Below are positions 5,122-11,595 of a stretch of 46,650 bases of DNA, piece by piece (position 1 is the stretch's first letter; each line of letters begins with the position of its first letter). Origin of the DNA: an uncultured candidate division WWE3 bacterium. Its GTDB lineage: Bacteria > Patescibacteriota > WWE3 > UBA101185 > UBA10185. The notes under the pieces are model-generated. The model saw only the letters and a program-made list of their open reading frames with translations. It had not been told where the DNA came from and did not search any database. The stretch spans positions 1 to 46,650 of the forward strand of contig CALKWN010000095.1 of NCBI GenBank assembly GCA_938004185.1. The letters are read 5' to 3'. The translations under genes were made by a program, and so were the position numbers.

Positions 5122-5689
5122 CAGCAATGACTGGGGTGTCAGGTTCAGGCTGTTCAAGTCCAAATTCAGCCCCATTACCTTCGATGACGAGATCCCCGCC
5201 GTCGTTAGTATCGCTTTCAACTGGTTCTCTGGTTTCAATAATGACAAGTTCTTGATTAGCTCCGGGTTTCGGGAGAAAGTACAGGGCAGCTTCGATCAAG
5301 CCGCCTATGATTCCCCTTTCCGCGCCACCGAGAACTATCTCATCGGCTTTTGCTAGTTTCTCGACAAACTCCCACGCCTTTTCCTTCATCGTATTGTGCA
5401 CCTTCGTAATGTCGCCGTCGGCTGCTATCAGCTCGGCTTTGACGTGCTTGAAGCTCTGCTCGACATCCGCAACTGCAAGAGACGCATATCTGTATATCCG
5501 TTCGGTTGTCGATTCGTTGTCCGGGTCCTTGTCCAGCGCTGCAATAATTGCCCCGGCAGCTTCAGACGCGGTTCGCGTCATTGACAGCCACATATCCATC
5601 TTTATTGCCGGATTCCTCTTCCACAACCATATCAGAAACCATATGAGCAAGCCGAAGCCAACTCCGATACCTATTCCAAGCCACCACAT
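5105..5689 (-). CDS. Holin, LLH-like (Phage_holin_6 type)
   Basis: This 194-residue protein has one N-terminal membrane segment (residues about 4-24, rich in G, L and W). A helical cytoplasmic domain with the family-like stretch YASLAVADVEQSFKHVKAEL follows, then a helix ending in GLIEAALYFLPKPGAN, and an acidic disordered tail. LLH-type holins form lesions in the inner membrane that release the endolysin. The ATG at 5689 follows AAGGAGG. It lies one gene downstream of the glucosaminidase, which supports the lysis role. The long acidic tail is atypical. Confidence 0.6.
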   Translation of the reverse strand: MWWLGIGIGVGFGLLIWFLIWLWKRNPAIKMDMWLSMTRTASEAAGAIIAALDKDPDNESTTERIYRYASLAVADVEQSFKHVKAELIAADGDITKVHNTMKEKAWEFVEKLAKADEIVLGGAERGIIGGLIEAALYFLPKPGANQELVIIETREPVESDTNDGGDLVIEGNGAEFGLEQPEPDTPVIADGETN

Positions 5690-5690
5690 A

Positions 5691-6026
5691 CTATTCCTCC
5701 TTCATTAGCCACTCTGTGGCTATGCGGTTCTGGTGCAAAAAGTTGTACGTCGCTTTCGCGATCGCATCGACTATCTCTTCGTGTTCGTTGTCATCGAATC
5801 CGAGATTGAACGAATCGCACATCACATGGACAAGCTCATGCAGCAGCGTCGTTCTCGCGATTGTGGGTTTCAGGTTGTCTCGGATATATATAGTCAGCTC
5901 AGATTTGTCGGTCGCTCCGAGCAGATTCTCCGGCTCGGTTTCCAGAGCTTCTGCAATGTAGTCCGGTATGTCGCCAAACTTTACTTCCCACTCAATGGCG
6001 CCTAGTTTGATGTTCTTGAACTTCAT
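5691..6026 (-). CDS. HExxH zinc metallopeptidase-like protein
   Basis: This 111-residue protein carries HELVH near residue 63, after the helix RTTLL, with a downstream acidic helix (DNEHEEIVDAIAKATY) that could provide the third zinc ligand (E). Small proteins of this size and layout occur in phages and resemble ImmA/IrrE or SprT-like peptidase folds. It lies between the endolysin and the holin. It could process a phage or host protein, or cut peptidoglycan cross-bridges. The substrate cannot be deduced. Confidence 0.75.
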   Translation of the reverse strand: MKFKNIKLGAIEWEVKFGDIPDYIAEALETEPENLLGATDKSELTIYIRDNLKPTIARTTLLHELVHVMCDSFNLGFDDNEHEEIVDAIAKATYNFLHQNRIATEWLMKEE

Positions 6027-6472
6027 CTATTCGCCTCCCACTCCGGGAATGTCTGATATATCCGTACTAGCTTGTTCGCATAGTCCGGATCGGTTGCATA
6101 CCCTGCTATTTGCAGCTCATGGAAATACATTATAGGATCATGCCTATATGTCCATGCAGTCTTATATCTTGATTCAGTACGAATTTTGACTACATAAGCT
6201 ATCATGCTCTCAAGCGGAGACTTGAACGTCTGGAATCTGTGTGTCTCAGTTTTCCAGACAGTATCATATACTTCTTGAGTTTCTTTCTCGATGTATCCAG
6301 GAATCCACGGCACGTCCTTGATGCCGAACAGATTATTGCCGACATGGTATCTGCCCCAGCCCGTCTCAAGCGCGGATTGAACGAGAAGAATAACAGGCGG
6401 GATGTCACACGCCATGCCGACTAGAACAGCGTCATCTCGATGCTCGTTTATGAAGTCTTTCTTTATGCCCAC
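6023..6472 (-). CDS. Endolysin, N-acetylglucosaminidase (GH73/FlgJ-like)
   Basis: This 149-residue enzyme contains the glucosaminidase signature LLVQSALETGWGRYHVGNNLFGIK, with the catalytic E in ALETGWG near residue 40 and GNNLFGIK behind it. The C-terminal half (FKSPLESMIAYVVKI, YATDPDYANKLVRIY) is typical of GH73 domains. It would cut N-acetylglucosaminyl bonds in peptidoglycan at lysis. I chose the GTG at 6472, which overlaps the stop of the preceding gene (TAGTG). There is no signal peptide, so export depends on the holin. There is no separate cell-wall-binding domain. Confidence 0.9.
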   Translation of the reverse strand: MGIKKDFINEHRDDAVLVGMACDIPPVILLVQSALETGWGRYHVGNNLFGIKDVPWIPGYIEKETQEVYDTVWKTETHRFQTFKSPLESMIAYVVKIRTESRYKTAWTYRHDPIMYFHELQIAGYATDPDYANKLVRIYQTFPEWEANR

Positions 6473-6831
6473 TACGCAGCACCGCCTATCTTCGTCACGA
6501 GCAGCCAGATAATGCCGCCCGAACCGGCGAGAATTCCCAGCACTTTGATAGTCTCCAGCCATATCTGCTGTTTCTTTGACTTGTAGCCAGTCAGAGACGC
6601 AACCAACTGGTCGATCAAGTCTTTTTTCCAGCCGTTGTTCAATTCCTTGAATCCCGAACGTACTTCCTTCTCCAAATCATCTATCCGCTTCGTAATCTCT
6701 TTCTGAAACTCGTCTGTGAGTTTATCCTGCTTCGCGTTTTGTTTCTGAATCTCGGCTACCAGCTCTTGCTTGAACTGCTCGCGATTCACGAGAAAGTAGC
6801 ACTCTTGAGCGTTATGTAGTTTGTCTCCCAT
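6472..6831 (-). CDS. Coiled-coil membrane protein, XhlA-like lysis accessory
   Basis: This 119-residue protein has a long N-terminal coiled coil (KQDKLTDEFQKEITKRIDDL and onward) and one C-terminal membrane segment (about residues 95-116, VLGILAGSGGIIWLLVTKI). This is the layout of haemolysin XhlA-type lysis accessory proteins. I chose ATG 6831, which has GAGGTGC upstream, rather than the track start at 6843. It precedes the endolysin with overlapping codons. Confidence 0.65.
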   Translation of the reverse strand: MGDKLHNAQECYFLVNREQFKQELVAEIQKQNAKQDKLTDEFQKEITKRIDDLEKEVRSGFKELNNGWKKDLIDQLVASLTGYKSKKQQIWLETIKVLGILAGSGGIIWLLVTKIGGAA

Positions 6832-6839
6832 GCTGCACC

Positions 6840-7646
6840 TCACATCTGCCTTTCGAGAATTTCTATCTTTTTGTACATACCATCGAATTTCATCAGATAC
6901 TCCAACTGTGGCGACGGTCGCATTACCATCTGCTGTGCATAGCCACCGTAACCTTGAAACGACGACAGCACGACGTTGCGTATCTCTCGCGCGTACACTG
7001 CTTTGTTGTGCGCGTCGTAGCAGAGATGGCTAGTCGGTATCAGGTTCGGATCGTGAACATGTCCCATAATCGTAAAGTCGCAGTTCTCCATCATGTCACC
7101 CAGAGCAGCAGCCTTGTTCGTCTTCGCACCTTTGGTGCGCCCGCCACCGTAGCCATGAGTCACCAGCCCAACATATGAAACCAGATGATTCTCGCGCTTC
7201 GAGTTCTTGAACCTGCCGACTCGAAGATGGAGAACGCCCAGCCCACGAACGAACGGCACTTCGAGAATGCTTGCGAGAGCTTCGGCCATATTGAAACCGA
7301 CTTTCTTCTCCATGCCGCGCTCGTGATTCCCGTCCAGGATACAGAGCATCTGCTCTCGAATGGGTTTCAGCAGCCGCGCCACAGTCGAGAGTGCTGTATT
7401 CAAATCGTCGCCTTGCTGTTCTTTCAGCAGCCAGTGGAAAAAGAGCTTGTCGAACGTGTCACCTACCAGTAGCGTATAGTAGCCGTTGTCTTTGATTTCT
7501 TGAACTTTGCGTTCTATCAGTGTGTGGTTCGAAAACCGACTATCCCAGTGGAGATCCCCCAGTGGCAGCAAGAACAACTCTTTCCAATCTGGAAAGTCTT
7601 TGCGAATGACGCGAATATCGAGCGGGGTATGCACAAAATAAGCCAC
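6840..7646 (-). CDS. Calcineurin-like metallophosphoesterase
   Basis: This 268-residue protein has the full metal-site series: GDLHWD (residue about 29), GDTFD (about 62), GNHERG (about 106), THG (about 162) and GHVHDP (about 194). Family members hydrolyse phosphodiesters or phosphomonoesters with two metal ions. The GTG at 7646 follows GGGAGG. Its place inside the lysis block, between membrane proteins, is unusual; phosphoesterases normally sit with replication genes. It might act on cell-envelope phosphates (teichoic-acid-like or lipid-linked) or on nucleic acid. The substrate is unknown. Confidence 0.88.
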   Translation of the reverse strand: MAYFVHTPLDIRVIRKDFPDWKELFLLPLGDLHWDSRFSNHTLIERKVQEIKDNGYYTLLVGDTFDKLFFHWLLKEQQGDDLNTALSTVARLLKPIREQMLCILDGNHERGMEKKVGFNMAEALASILEVPFVRGLGVLHLRVGRFKNSKRENHLVSYVGLVTHGYGGGRTKGAKTNKAAALGDMMENCDFTIMGHVHDPNLIPTSHLCYDAHNKAVYAREIRNVVLSSFQGYGGYAQQMVMRPSPQLEYLMKFDGMYKKIEILERQM

Positions 7647-7649
7647 ACT

Positions 7650-7874
7650 TCAGTACCTCCCGAATAGTTTTATGATGACAAACGCCAGCAAGCTACCACC
7701 GGCAGCAGCAACAAAGTCCAGCAGCTCGACAGTGCCACCAGTGAACGCGTCCAGTATCTCTTTCCCGACACCGGCCACCAGTCCTGCGATGAGTCCGAAA
7801 GTCGAGTTCTCAGTTACACCGCCCACAGCAATTGCAATCATAAACGCCAGCAAGAAATGCAGAATTTTGTCCAT
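7650..7874 (-). CDS. Small membrane protein, possible holin
   Basis: This 74-residue protein has three hydrophobic segments (residues about 5-20, 26-38 and 54-70) separated by short loops. The opening KILHFLLAFMIAIAVGG and the GKEILD loop recall small phage and periplasmic YfiM-like membrane proteins. Three transmembrane spans and its location upstream of the lysis genes make a class I-type holin possible. The ATG at 7874 overlaps the stop region of the preceding gene. Confidence 0.65.
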   Translation of the reverse strand: MDKILHFLLAFMIAIAVGGVTENSTFGLIAGLVAGVGKEILDAFTGGTVELLDFVAAAGGSLLAFVIIKLFGRY

Positions 7875-7876
7875 GC

Positions 7877-8332
7877 TCACCACACCCACACGGCCAGTGG
7901 TTTCCAGCTCGGTGCTGTGTCTGGCGCTTGCATGGCCTGTATCTCCCAGTAGTTGCCGTCCCACCGGTTGCCAGTCTTTAGTGTCGAATACAGGCAGAAT
8001 ATCGGATACGTCAGACTCATCACCGGCCCGAAGAGTGCGTGTTGGATATAGTGCGTGTACTCATGGTTCAGCATATAGTTTCTATCCAGCTCGTCCCACT
8101 CGTACCAGATATACCTATCGACTGCGATGACAGGCCCGAAACAAAACGCACCGTACGGATTGTCGCCGACTATCACTATCGGCTCGAATATCCAGTTCCA
8201 AGCCCACGCTGCGAGATACGCACCGACACCGACTTTCGCGGCTTTTGGTATCTTGTTCCAGATGTCTATCAGATTGCAAAGTGCAACACAGCACAGCGCG
8301 AGTATGACAAAGACTGCGACGATTTTTTTCAC
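7877..8332 (-). CDS. Membrane-anchored HEYTH metallopeptidase-like protein
   Basis: This 151-residue protein begins with a signal-anchor (KKIVAVFVILALCCVALCNL). A second hydrophobic stretch follows, then HEYTHYIQH near residue 91 and a downstream WEIQA that could supply the glutamate ligand. The HExxH-xxxQ pattern resembles gluzincin families with an amphipathic active-site helix. It would act at or outside the inner membrane. GTG 8332 is the likely start and the ribosome site is weak. Possible roles are envelope remodelling at lysis or entry; no substrate is indicated. Confidence 0.7.
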   Translation of the reverse strand: MKKIVAVFVILALCCVALCNLIDIWNKIPKAAKVGVGAYLAAWAWNWIFEPIVIVGDNPYGAFCFGPVIAVDRYIWYEWDELDRNYMLNHEYTHYIQHALFGPVMSLTYPIFCLYSTLKTGNRWDGNYWEIQAMQAPDTAPSWKPLAVWVW

Positions 8333-8345
8333 ATCATCACCACCA

Positions 8346-8373
8346 AGAAAAAGCCGCCCTTAATGGACGGCTC
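8346..8373 (-). terminator. Rho-independent terminator, minus strand
   Basis: The 8-bp stem AGCCGTCC/GGGCGGCT (8352-8359 with 8365-8372) is followed on the minus strand by TTTTTCTT. It separates the adhesin/Avd genes from the lysis genes. Confidence 0.8.
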
Positions 8374-8387
8374 TGCATTGAGTTTTT

Positions 8388-8463
8388 TTATATGTCTTCT
8401 ACATCTTCAGGAGTCAAAACGCCTGAGTTCACATGACCAGACACGAGCAATCTTGTCTTTCAC
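8388..8463 (-). pseudogene. XkdX-like micro-gene, possibly split by a frameshift
   Basis: A GTG at 8463, with GGAGG upstream, opens an 18-codon frame (KDKIARVW and onward) ending at 8407. In the +1 frame a 20-codon TTG frame (8450-8388) ends in GVLTPEDVEDI, like the C-terminal half of XkdX-type micro-proteins usually found just before holin genes. A single-base change would join them. Short length makes this tentative. Confidence 0.35.
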
Positions 8464-8494
8464 CTAAACACCTCCGAAAGGCCAGCAAAATCAA

Positions 8495-8782
8495 TTACTC
8501 TCTGCATGGCCGAGTACGATTTTGAGAACTTACATTGTCCCTGCCAAGACGCCACTGATGAACGGAGCTTCTCAGCATATCCAGTTCCACGTCGAGTTCT
8601 TGCATGGTAGTCTTCTTGAAGTACTTTTTGTTGCAGGCGATTACTAACTCGAGCAGCCTGAACATAGATCTCTTTATCTCGGCGGCCAGAGTGTGCTTCT
8701 CGCTTTTCGGGAATTGTGCCAGTACGATATATGCGTATGTGATCATATCTTCGATCTTCTGTTTTATCTTCAGCGGTTCCAT
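8495..8782 (-). CDS. avd: Avd-like DGR accessory protein, C-terminally truncated
   Basis: This 95-residue protein matches the Avd four-helix family (accessory variability determinant of diversity-generating retroelements): FPKSEKHTLAAEIKRSMFRL near residue 24, then ELVIACNKKY, then the helix QELDVELDMLRSSVHQ. Family members are usually 115-130 residues and have a fourth helix ending near a GGW motif. Here the frame leaves the family after SSVHQ and ends in a divergent 20-residue tail. Avd binds the retroelement RNA and reverse transcriptase during mutagenic retrohoming. It directly follows the variable protein gene, but no reverse transcriptase or template repeat was found. Confidence 0.75.
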   Translation of the reverse strand: MEPLKIKQKIEDMITYAYIVLAQFPKSEKHTLAAEIKRSMFRLLELVIACNKKYFKKTTMQELDVELDMLRSSVHQWRLGRDNVSSQNRTRPCRE

Positions 8783-8816
8783 GCTATTCCCTCGCTATCG
8801 CTCGTCCATCAGATCT

Positions 8817-10070
8817 TCAGGACCCAGATTCCAGATCTTCATCCGCCAAAGCGGCGCGCAACCCGAAGCCGGCGCCCCGATCGGACGGTACGTAGAGCAG
8901 GTCCAAGAAGAGACCAGACCGAGCGTAAGACCCGCTGCTCCAGTACCCGCCCCGGCGGGCCGCGCGGGTGCCATTAAGACGCCAATATGACCGATCAAGC
9001 CATTCTCCGGAAGCCGACACATCCGACGGAAGTGCCAAATCAGGGAAATCGCTTCGGAGCGTTTTTATCCAAGGGTAATAGTATGGCGATGAAGTGGGCG
9101 ATACAACAGACATTCCCACCCCAGGCATCGTCACCGCGGCAGAGTCGCTGTGGGCGACCACCGAAGAGCCGGATGTCCCCCTCGAGACCGTGATGGTGTT
9201 TTCCCCGACGTCCGTAATGGTCATAATCTCCACGTCTATCTGAACTATTCTGCCTACCGCAAAACCGTCCGCTCCGGGACCGTTCAGCAGGTTTTTGTAC
9301 GTGATCGTCACCGGGTCGTCTGTTCCGATCGCGCCGTCCAGATATGCCGTGCACCCAGTCGGAATAACGCACACAGGAGTACCGTTATTGTCCCACACAC
9401 TGTCGGTAATCAGGAAGTCGTTCCACTGGTACACATTCCCTACTATTCCCCAGATCCCGTTCTTCTTTCCGTTGTGGAACCAAGTGTCTGGTCCCGTTCC
9501 GGCCAGCACCCTGCCCGCTTGAACCGGGTCTGATTCACCATAGTATTCAGCACTATCGGGATCTCGGTAGTCTCTGCCCGAGGAGTTGTTCCCTCTCAGC
9601 TTATCCCCTACGAGCCATCGCGCCAGAAAGCAGATGGTAGACCATTCACGCATGGTTACCATGTGCCATTGTCTGCCGTTCGTATATCTGTTTTCGATCG
9701 CCACTTTCGCGTTGTTCCAGTTTATGTCAGTCCACACCACCTTCCCTTGCTGGGAAACTGCAACATTCGTTGTGGACCCGGGCGAGATAGTCGCCCCCGC
9801 TGCAACGCCTCGAGAAGAGTCTGTGGCAGCTTTGTGGCTACATTGGTACTTATCGAACCAGAATCCTCCAAGATGGAGATCGTCACCGGGGAATTCCCCA
9901 CTCTCCCAACCAACCCCTTTAGGAATAGTGAATCTCGGAATGTATACCGCCACCGAAGAAGAACCATCGTCTGTCGCGAATGTATATTCGAATGATTTCA
10001 TGTCCACTTCTCTGGCGAGTGACCTCAGATCTCCGAGTTCTTGGCGCGAAAGAGGTTTATATCTTCTCAT
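8817..10070 (-). CDS. DGR-type variable adhesin (FGE/C-type-lectin fold)
   Basis: This 417-residue protein has the formylglycine-generating-enzyme-like fold used by DGR target proteins: GGFWFDKYQCSH near residue 68, MVTMREWSTICFLARWL near 135, and GIWGIVGNVYQWND near 206. A beta-rich insert spans about 240-320 (DVGENTITVSRGTSGS). The variable-type end (residues 362-407) contains RRGGYWSSGSYARSG, FLDLLYVPSDRGAG and FGLRAAL. It is likely a tail-tip receptor binder. It lies after the Tal/GLUG/RCC1/fibre genes and before avd. No sulfatase-modifying catalytic pair is obvious, so an enzymatic role is unlikely. Confidence 0.85.
   Translation of the reverse strand: MRRYKPLSRQELGDLRSLAREVDMKSFEYTFATDDGSSSVAVYIPRFTIPKGVGWESGEFPGDDLHLGGFWFDKYQCSHKAATDSSRGVAAGATISPGSTTNVAVSQQGKVVWTDINWNNAKVAIENRYTNGRQWHMVTMREWSTICFLARWLVGDKLRGNNSSGRDYRDPDSAEYYGESDPVQAGRVLAGTGPDTWFHNGKKNGIWGIVGNVYQWNDFLITDSVWDNNGTPVCVIPTGCTAYLDGAIGTDDPVTITYKNLLNGPGADGFAVGRIVQIDVEIMTITDVGENTITVSRGTSGSSVVAHSDSAAVTMPGVGMSVVSPTSSPYYYPWIKTLRSDFPDLALPSDVSASGEWLDRSYWRLNGTRAARRGGYWSSGSYARSGLFLDLLYVPSDRGAGFGLRAALADEDLESGS
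8850..8987 (-). other. Variable-region-like 3' segment
   Basis: This codes residues 362-407 of the adhesin. Many positions that are Asn (AAC/AAT) in typical DGR templates are here Ser (AGC), Tyr (TAC), Asp (GAC/GAT) or other residues reachable by adenine mutagenesis, while the frame residues RGG, W, G, PS, GFGLR are kept. The 3' end is GC-rich, like an IMH. No second copy of the segment was found in the window. Confidence 0.6.
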
Positions 10071-10491
10071 CCTTCACCACCTCCACCACCTCTTTGGCGG
10101 GCTCGGTACTTCGAACCAGATATACCGGGCTGTCTTTTTCATAGTCCACAATCGGCGAGACTCCTTCAAAACCAAATGCAGCGTATTCCACGAACCCGAC
10201 TACAGGTCTCCCGTCTCTCCACTCAAAGACAGGTCTTCCGTCTTCGAGGATCTCGTAATATGGTTTTCCGTTGACGAATCCCAAAGGCTGGGCGCTTTTT
10301 GCGGAAAGCCCGACGCTCTTCCGACTCGTTTTTGTGCGTTCGCAGAAGTCCGACAGGTAGATCTGACCATATTCCAGCGCCTCTTCCTCTTTTTTAGCTA
10401 TTACCTTTCTTCTGTCCAGGACTTTGTTGACATCCTTAATGGCTAGCTCATAGACATTGCCTTCTAGATGAACCGCAGATATTTTGATCAT
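10057..10491 (-). CDS. Hypothetical tail-tip protein
   Basis: This 144-residue protein starts at ATG 10491 after AGAGGTATGTGTC. Beta-rich segments (GFVNGKPYYEILEDGRPVFE, WRDGRPVVGFVEYAAFG) suggest a small structural domain. It overlaps the fibre gene upstream and the variable adhesin downstream by a few codons. The position suggests an adaptor or chaperone for the adhesin. No family recognised. Confidence 0.7.
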   Translation of the reverse strand: MIKISAVHLEGNVYELAIKDVNKVLDRRKVIAKKEEEALEYGQIYLSDFCERTKTSRKSVGLSAKSAQPLGFVNGKPYYEILEDGRPVFEWRDGRPVVGFVEYAAFGFEGVSPIVDYEKDSPVYLVRSTEPAKEVVEVVKDEKI

Positions 10492-11543
10492 GACACATAC
10501 CTCTTTTCAGTCACTCTCGCGCTTCCTGCGGAGGCTGACATAACGTAGATCACTCCATCCACGACATCCTGATAGACGTCCCCGGGGAAGACGATCTGGC
10601 CGTATGTTGCCTCGTCGTCTGTGAGTACCTCGACATTCACGCTGCCCTGGTTCAAAATGTGAACGATTCTCTGACCGCTCCATGCCGTGGCACCTCCTTT
10701 TGCTTCCGCCGCGGTGCTAGAAGTGGAGATTACATCAGTTCGCATCTCCGATACCGGAAGCCCGCCGTATTGCATGGCTTCTATCGAATCGATCACGCCC
10801 TCGATGGCGGTCTCGAGATCCGCGAGAGTCTTTGTAGCGGAGAGGGCAGAGAGATCCGATATGAGCTTCTGGAGCCTGCCGATGACGGTCGTGTCTGAGT
10901 CTGTGTCGCTAGTGCTGCCGAGAGCTACATCATCACCGTCTGCGACAGTCGTGCCTATGCTCGTCAGTGGTGTGCTTTCGGTGACTGTGATTCCGCCTTC
11001 GAGAGTCGCCAGTATCTTTTTCAGCCGGCCGATGACAGTCAATTCCGTGTCTGCGTCGGTTGTTGCGCCTATTGCTGTTTCGATGGCCGCTTGCGTAGTC
11101 TCTTCCGCAAAGTCCAAGCCTGAAATCGTTTCGAGCAACGCACGCGCTGCTTCGAGTTTCGCTTCTGTTGCGAGAGTCGCAAGCGTAGTCTGAGTGGCAA
11201 AGTCTTTTGCCTTGAGAGCTTTGAGCAAGCCTATGACGGTTAGAGCAGAGTCAAGGTCGGTAGTTGTTCCGAGAGTCACCAGAGAGCCGTCGCTCGCGTA
11301 TGTCTTGTTCTCGCCGCTCGCTGTGAAAACGAGAGTCCGTCCGTCCGAGTCCACGAGCTTCACGTGATCGACTTCGACCGAATCGATGATTATATCCCCG
11401 ACAGTTTTTACCAGGAGAGCCCCGTTTTCGTCCGCTCTCAGAAGTTCGAACGCCTTTCGTATATCGTCCCATGCCTGAAGCGGCGTATAGCTGCTCCCTG
11501 CAACTTTCCTTTCTATTGCCTCATATCCAGTCGCTTCACTCAT
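10488..11543 (-). CDS. Tail fibre or appendage protein
   Basis: This 351-residue protein has at least three imperfect repeats of the type DTELTVIGRLKKI / DSDTTVIGRLQKL / DSALTVIGLLKAL, separated by Ala/Thr-rich helices. These are typical of trimeric fibre shafts. The C-terminal 100 residues (GGATAWSGQRIVHILNQGSV, then VFPGDVYQDVVDGVIYV) form a compact beta domain seen at the ends of phage structural proteins. ATG 11543 follows GGAGGTACAAC. It probably forms a rod or link between the tail tip and the receptor-binding proteins. Confidence 0.75.
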   Translation of the reverse strand: MSEATGYEAIERKVAGSSYTPLQAWDDIRKAFELLRADENGALLVKTVGDIIIDSVEVDHVKLVDSDGRTLVFTASGENKTYASDGSLVTLGTTTDLDSALTVIGLLKALKAKDFATQTTLATLATEAKLEAARALLETISGLDFAEETTQAAIETAIGATTDADTELTVIGRLKKILATLEGGITVTESTPLTSIGTTVADGDDVALGSTSDTDSDTTVIGRLQKLISDLSALSATKTLADLETAIEGVIDSIEAMQYGGLPVSEMRTDVISTSSTAAEAKGGATAWSGQRIVHILNQGSVNVEVLTDDEATYGQIVFPGDVYQDVVDGVIYVMSASAGSARVTEKRYVS

Positions 11544-11555
11544 GTTGTACCTCCA

Positions 11556-11581
11556 GAGAAAAACAGCCCCGAAGGGCTGCC
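11556..11581 (-). terminator. Rho-independent terminator, minus strand
   Basis: The stem CAGCCC/GGGCTG (11564-11569, 11574-11579) with a CGAA/TTCG tetraloop is followed on the minus strand by TTTTTCTC. It lies between the RCC1 gene and the fibre gene and would reduce expression of the fibre and adhesin genes relative to upstream tail genes. Confidence 0.8.
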
Positions 11582-11595
11582 AGATTGTCAGTTTC

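Noticed and set aside
8847..10070. Formylglycine-generating enzyme for a sulfatase
   Set aside because: The fold is FGE-like, but no sulfatase is encoded and the C-terminus matches DGR variable regions; binding rather than catalysis is more likely.
9586..10446. 286-codon plus-strand frame
   Set aside because: It lies antisense to the variable adhesin and its neighbour, both with recognised domains or ribosome sites. The translated composition is not protein-like.
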